Shown here: piece after piece, positions 61,505-64,000 of the stretch
Position numbering within the stretch: position 1 is the stretch's first letter
Layout of the letters: the number at the start of each line of letters is the position of its first letter
Source: CAWAND01 sp963797485
GTDB taxonomy: Bacteria; Chloroflexota; Anaerolineae; Anaerolineales; E44-bin32
Assembly (NCBI GenBank): GCA_963797485.1
Contig: CAWCPF010000002.1
Coordinates: forward strand, 372,001-436,000
Length of the DNA: 64,000 nucleotides
Direction of reading: 5' to 3'
Made by a program: the position numbers and the translations under genes
The notes under the pieces: generated by a model
What the model was told of the DNA's origin: nothing
The model's database searches: none
What the model saw: the letters and a program-made list of their open reading frames with translations, nothing else

Positions 61505-62367
61505 CAGAAGTTCTCCACACTGAAGAAGCGTTCAAGTTCGGTATAGCTGAACACTGGTCCGTCCTGGCACACAAACAGCGGGCCGAGCTGGCAGTGGCCG
61601 CAAGTTCCCTGGCCGCAGCGCATGTTGCGCTCCATGGACAGGAAGATGTGGTCGGGCGGCACTTTGCGGGCCAGGGCCTCGAAGACGACAAAGCGCATCA
61701 TGATCTCCGGTCCGCAGCTGAATACCACGGTGCGGGCGGGGTCGACGCGCAGGCGGTAGAAGAGCATCGGGACCACGCCCACCTGGCCCTGCCAGGCGCT
61801 GTCGGCGCGGTCGACGGTGACCTCGATCTCGATATCATGGGACTTCCACTCATCGTAGGACTGGGTGAAGAGCAGCTCGTCCGGTTTGCGCGCCCCATAC
61901 AACAGCACCACCCGGCCGAAAGCTTCCCGGTTCCGGATCAGCCGGTGGATGACCGGGCGCAGCGGCGGCAGGCCAATACCGCCGGCGGCGATGATCACAT
62001 CCGAACCACGGAAGGCGTCGATGGGCCACGGCCGGCCGAAAGGCCCGCGCAGCCCGAGGCTGTCGCCGACCTCCAGCTTGCGGATGGCGCCGGTGACGTT
62101 GCCGACGAAGCGCACGGTGTGATCGATGAAGCCCCCGGCGTCGGGATCGGAGCTGATCGAAAGGGCGGCCTCGCCAATCCCCGGCGCGTAGAGCATGTTG
62201 AACTGGCCGGGGAGAAAACGGTAGGCGGCGGCGCGCTCGGGGTCGGCGAAGGCCAGCCGGTAGGTGGCCACGTTGCCGGCCTCGGGTGTGATCGACACCA
62301 CCCGGACCTCCTCGGGAGCGAGCCAGGCCGCCGGATGGGGTTCGTGAAGGGTGTCCACGGTGGTCAT
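61504..62367 (-). CDS. hydG: Group 3b hydrogenase gamma subunit (FAD/NAD(P)-binding)
   Basis: This 287-residue ferredoxin-NADP reductase-like subunit passes electrons between the hydrogenase and NAD(P). The FAD motif is RFLPGQFNMLYAPGIGEAALSISS, the nucleotide-binding loop is IIAAGGIGLPPLRPVI, and the C-terminal [2Fe-2S] cluster motif is MERNMRCGQGTCGHCQLGPLFVC with four Cys. ATG 62367 is chosen because it overlaps the hydB stop (ATGA); the longer frame beyond is a shadow of hydB. Confidence 0.94.
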   Translation of the reverse strand: MTTVDTLHEPHPAAWLAPEEVRVVSITPEAGNVATYRLAFADPERAAAYRFLPGQFNMLYAPGIGEAALSISSDPDAGGFIDHTVRFVGNVTGAIRKLEVGDSLGLRGPFGRPWPIDAFRGSDVIIAAGGIGLPPLRPVIHRLIRNREAFGRVVLLYGARKPDELLFTQSYDEWKSHDIEIEVTVDRADSAWQGQVGVVPMLFYRLRVDPARTVVFSCGPEIMMRFVVFEALARKVPPDHIFLSMERNMRCGQGTCGHCQLGPLFVCQDGPVFSYTELERFFSVENF

Positions 62368-63488
62368 GACGCCGGCTCCACTTGGAATGCCTGGGTTTCG
62401 ACGGTCAGATCGATCCCGGTCGGACACCAGGTGATGCAGCGGCCGCAGCCGACGCAGCCGCTCATACCAAACTGCTCCACCCACGAGCCCAGCTTGTGGG
62501 TCAGCCACTGGCGGTAGCGGGCAGCGATCGTCTGGCGGGTGCCGCCGCCGGCCTGGTAGGAATGATCGGGGTTGAAGCACGAGTCCCATATGCGCTCGCG
62601 CCCGGACGTCCCGGCGGCGATGTCGACCGAATCGGCGGCGTCCCAGCAGAAGCAGGTCGGGCACACCAGCGTGCAGCTGCCACAGCCCAGACAGCGCTGG
62701 GCGACGGTCTCCCAGTGCGGATGGTTCAGGTTGGTGAGCAGCCGCTCGGGGAGCCTGGTGGTGTCCAGCCGGCGGCCCATCCCCGCCCTGGCCTCGGCCA
62801 GGCCGCGCTCGCCCCGGCCCAGCGATTCGGGCGTCGCCGCCGGCGCCTCCAGAGCGGCCGCCAGTTCGGCGCCGCGCGCAGAGCCGACCTGGAGAAGGAA
62901 GGTGTCATCCAGCTCGGTTAGGCACAGGTCGAACCCATGCGAGGCCGCCGGCCCGGTCCCCATCGAGGCGCAGAAGCAGGTGTCGCCGGGATGCAGGCAG
63001 TTGACGGCGATCAGCAGCAAACGCTCGCGCCGGGCCTGGTAGATTGGATCGGGATACGGCTGGCGCAGAAAGATGCGGTCCTGGATCAAGATCGCCGCCA
63101 GGTCGCAGGGCCGGACGCCGATCAGGGCGCGGCGCGGCGGCGGTTCGTCGTGGAGCGCCGGCGCCCAGTTTCCGTTGCGGGCATCCAGTTCGAACAGGGC
63201 CTGGCGCGGCGGGAACAGGAAGCGTTTCCAGCCGTCGGCCCCGGGAGTGATATCGAAGGCGCGTCCGTGTCCGGCGTCGATCAGCCGGTAGTGTCCGCCG
63301 TCCTGTTCACTCAGGCGGCCATAGGGAAGCTCGTCGGCGCGCTCGATTTGAGCGATTACCAGCGCACCGTCGCGAGCCACCGGCGCCCAGGTCTCGATCT
63401 CCCGCTCGTGGAGCACGTCGAGCATACGCTGCAGACCGGCGCGAGCCATCTCCAGGGTGGCGGGCAGCTCAAGATTAGTCGAGTTCAT
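62364..63488 (-). CDS. hydB: Group 3b hydrogenase beta subunit ([4Fe-4S] ferredoxin-type)
   Basis: This 374-residue subunit carries two [4Fe-4S] cluster motifs, CLGCGSCTLVCPTCFCWD near residue 265 and GCVGCGRCITWCPTGIDL near the C-terminus. The N-terminal domain (DUF362/HydB type) includes RALIGVRPCDLAAILIQDRIF and NCLHPGDTCFCASMGTGP. It connects the small subunit with the flavoprotein. Start overlaps the preceding cNMP-domain gene (ATGA). Confidence 0.94.
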   Translation of the reverse strand: MNSTNLELPATLEMARAGLQRMLDVLHEREIETWAPVARDGALVIAQIERADELPYGRLSEQDGGHYRLIDAGHGRAFDITPGADGWKRFLFPPRQALFELDARNGNWAPALHDEPPPRRALIGVRPCDLAAILIQDRIFLRQPYPDPIYQARRERLLLIAVNCLHPGDTCFCASMGTGPAASHGFDLCLTELDDTFLLQVGSARGAELAAALEAPAATPESLGRGERGLAEARAGMGRRLDTTRLPERLLTNLNHPHWETVAQRCLGCGSCTLVCPTCFCWDAADSVDIAAGTSGRERIWDSCFNPDHSYQAGGGTRQTIAARYRQWLTHKLGSWVEQFGMSGCVGCGRCITWCPTGIDLTVETQAFQVEPAS

Positions 63489-63976
63489 GAGCCCGTCTCC
63501 TCGGCCGGATGGGAGAACATGTCCACCAGCTGCAGCCGGGTGACCAGCAGGCGCGCCGCCACCACGTTCGCCAGGCGGCGCATGACCACGTAACCCAGGT
63601 CGTGATCGGCATCACACGCCTGCCTCAGACCCATAGCATCCAGGGCCACCAGGCGCGTGGGCAGGATGGCGACCGCCGTCGACGTCCTTTGGCGCAAGAC
63701 CGGCGTGATCCCAGACCAGCCAAGTACGTCCATGGGTTCGACCGTGTACAGCCGCACGCGGCCGCGCCCCGGCACCTGGATGTCGGACGCCACCCTGCCT
63801 GCCAGCACGATGTACAGGAAATCCTGCTGATCGCCTTCTTTGTAGAGCACGTCCCCGGTCTCGACCTCCCGCAGACTGGCCAGGTCCACCAGACGGTCGA
63901 AATGCTCGGGCGCCAGCTCCTGGAACCAGGGGATCGCCTGAAGCTCTCGGATCAACGTCTGTCGCGTGGCTTTCAT
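63485..63976 (-). CDS. Cyclic-nucleotide-binding-domain protein without HTH, head of hydrogenase operon
   Basis: This 163-residue protein of the CRP/FNR cNMP-binding fold has the phosphate-binding-cassette region DVLGWSGITPVLRQRTSTAVAILPTRLVALD and beta-roll segment GDVLYKEGDQQDFLYIVLAGRV. The final 40 residues are a C-helix only; there is no helix-turn-helix for DNA binding. It is therefore not a classical CRP. It directly precedes hydB in overlapping order, so it may sense a nucleotide or redox ligand and modulate the enzyme. Neither the ligand nor a regulatory role can be shown from sequence. Confidence 0.85.
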   Translation of the reverse strand: MKATRQTLIRELQAIPWFQELAPEHFDRLVDLASLREVETGDVLYKEGDQQDFLYIVLAGRVASDIQVPGRGRVRLYTVEPMDVLGWSGITPVLRQRTSTAVAILPTRLVALDAMGLRQACDADHDLGYVVMRRLANVVAARLLVTRLQLVDMFSHPAEETGS

Positions 63977-64000
63977 GGTTCACACTCCACCGGTCGACCC

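Noticed and set aside
63485..63976. CRP/FNR transcription factor that binds the dispersed palindrome
   Set aside because: No helix-turn-helix is present, so it cannot be the binding protein of the TGTGA-N6-TCACA sites.

Overview
The window is a GC-rich bacterial chromosome segment. Gene content suggests a Chloroflexota (Anaerolineae-like) lineage: a group 3b [NiFe] hydrogenase, CoxD/CoxG-type genes, a GT39-type mannosyltransferase-like membrane protein, a stand-alone DNA-methylase-like protein, many multi-GAF and GGDEF signalling proteins, and lipoproteins with Thr/Pro-rich linkers. That assignment is an inference, because no rRNA is present. Typical promoters read TGCTATAAT (extended -10). 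No phage, transposase or CRISPR array was seen.

Layout. 1-1124: tail end of a cox-type accessory operon (MoxR/CoxD-like ATPase, CoxG), minus strand. 1127-1975: tandem GC-rich repeat array. 2038-4390: M24 peptidase and MFS exporter. 4460-6974: DUF6504-like protein and EF-G-like GTPase, minus strand. 7216-9716: a translationally coupled four-gene operon headed by a membrane thioredoxin-like gene with an in-frame TGA at a UxxC redox motif, a selenoprotein candidate. 9782-11941: a c-di-AMP receptor (DarA/YaaQ type) next to a Na+/H+ antiporter whose C-terminus carries a second DarA-like domain. 12103-18322: glycosidase, MaoC hydratase and class A penicillin-binding protein. 18773-25870: DNA-methylase-like protein, lipoprotein, M20 peptidase, HExxH protease, sugar epimerase. 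25951-29450: an overlapping run of DNA glycosylase, FabI, diguanylate cyclase and LmbE-type deacetylase. 29546-32881: glucan phosphorylase and two DUF2179 paralogs.

33055-42290 is a signalling island: DUF4388 protein, Rup-type GTPase, response regulator with a degenerate GGDEF, a 1949-residue kinase with about eight GAF modules, and a CheY-like regulator. 42684-47799 is a thiamine module: promoter, TPP riboswitch, thiN, thiBPQ and a DUF402 protein. 47796-53908 holds a GNAT, three small membrane proteins, tRNA-Asn, a lipoprotein, an MFS exporter and an ICMT-like enzyme. 53937-57350 is a GT39-like protein fused to an NHL beta-propeller. 57723-59297 holds a response regulator-diguanylate cyclase and a small helical protein. 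59430-63976 is a group 3b hydrogenase operon (cNMP-hydB-hydG-hydD-hydA).

Two genome-scale signals stand out. A TGTGA-N6-TCACA palindrome recurs seven times at roughly even spacing, often inside genes or between convergent genes. A modular repeat of about 110 bp (perfect hairpin, then a pyrimidine/purine palindrome ending in TGAGG) sits in intergenic gaps. About fourteen reading-frame breaks, mostly apparent one-base insertions, cluster in 0-22 kb and 50-58 kb and may be sequence errors. Genes affected are described as whole genes with the break noted.
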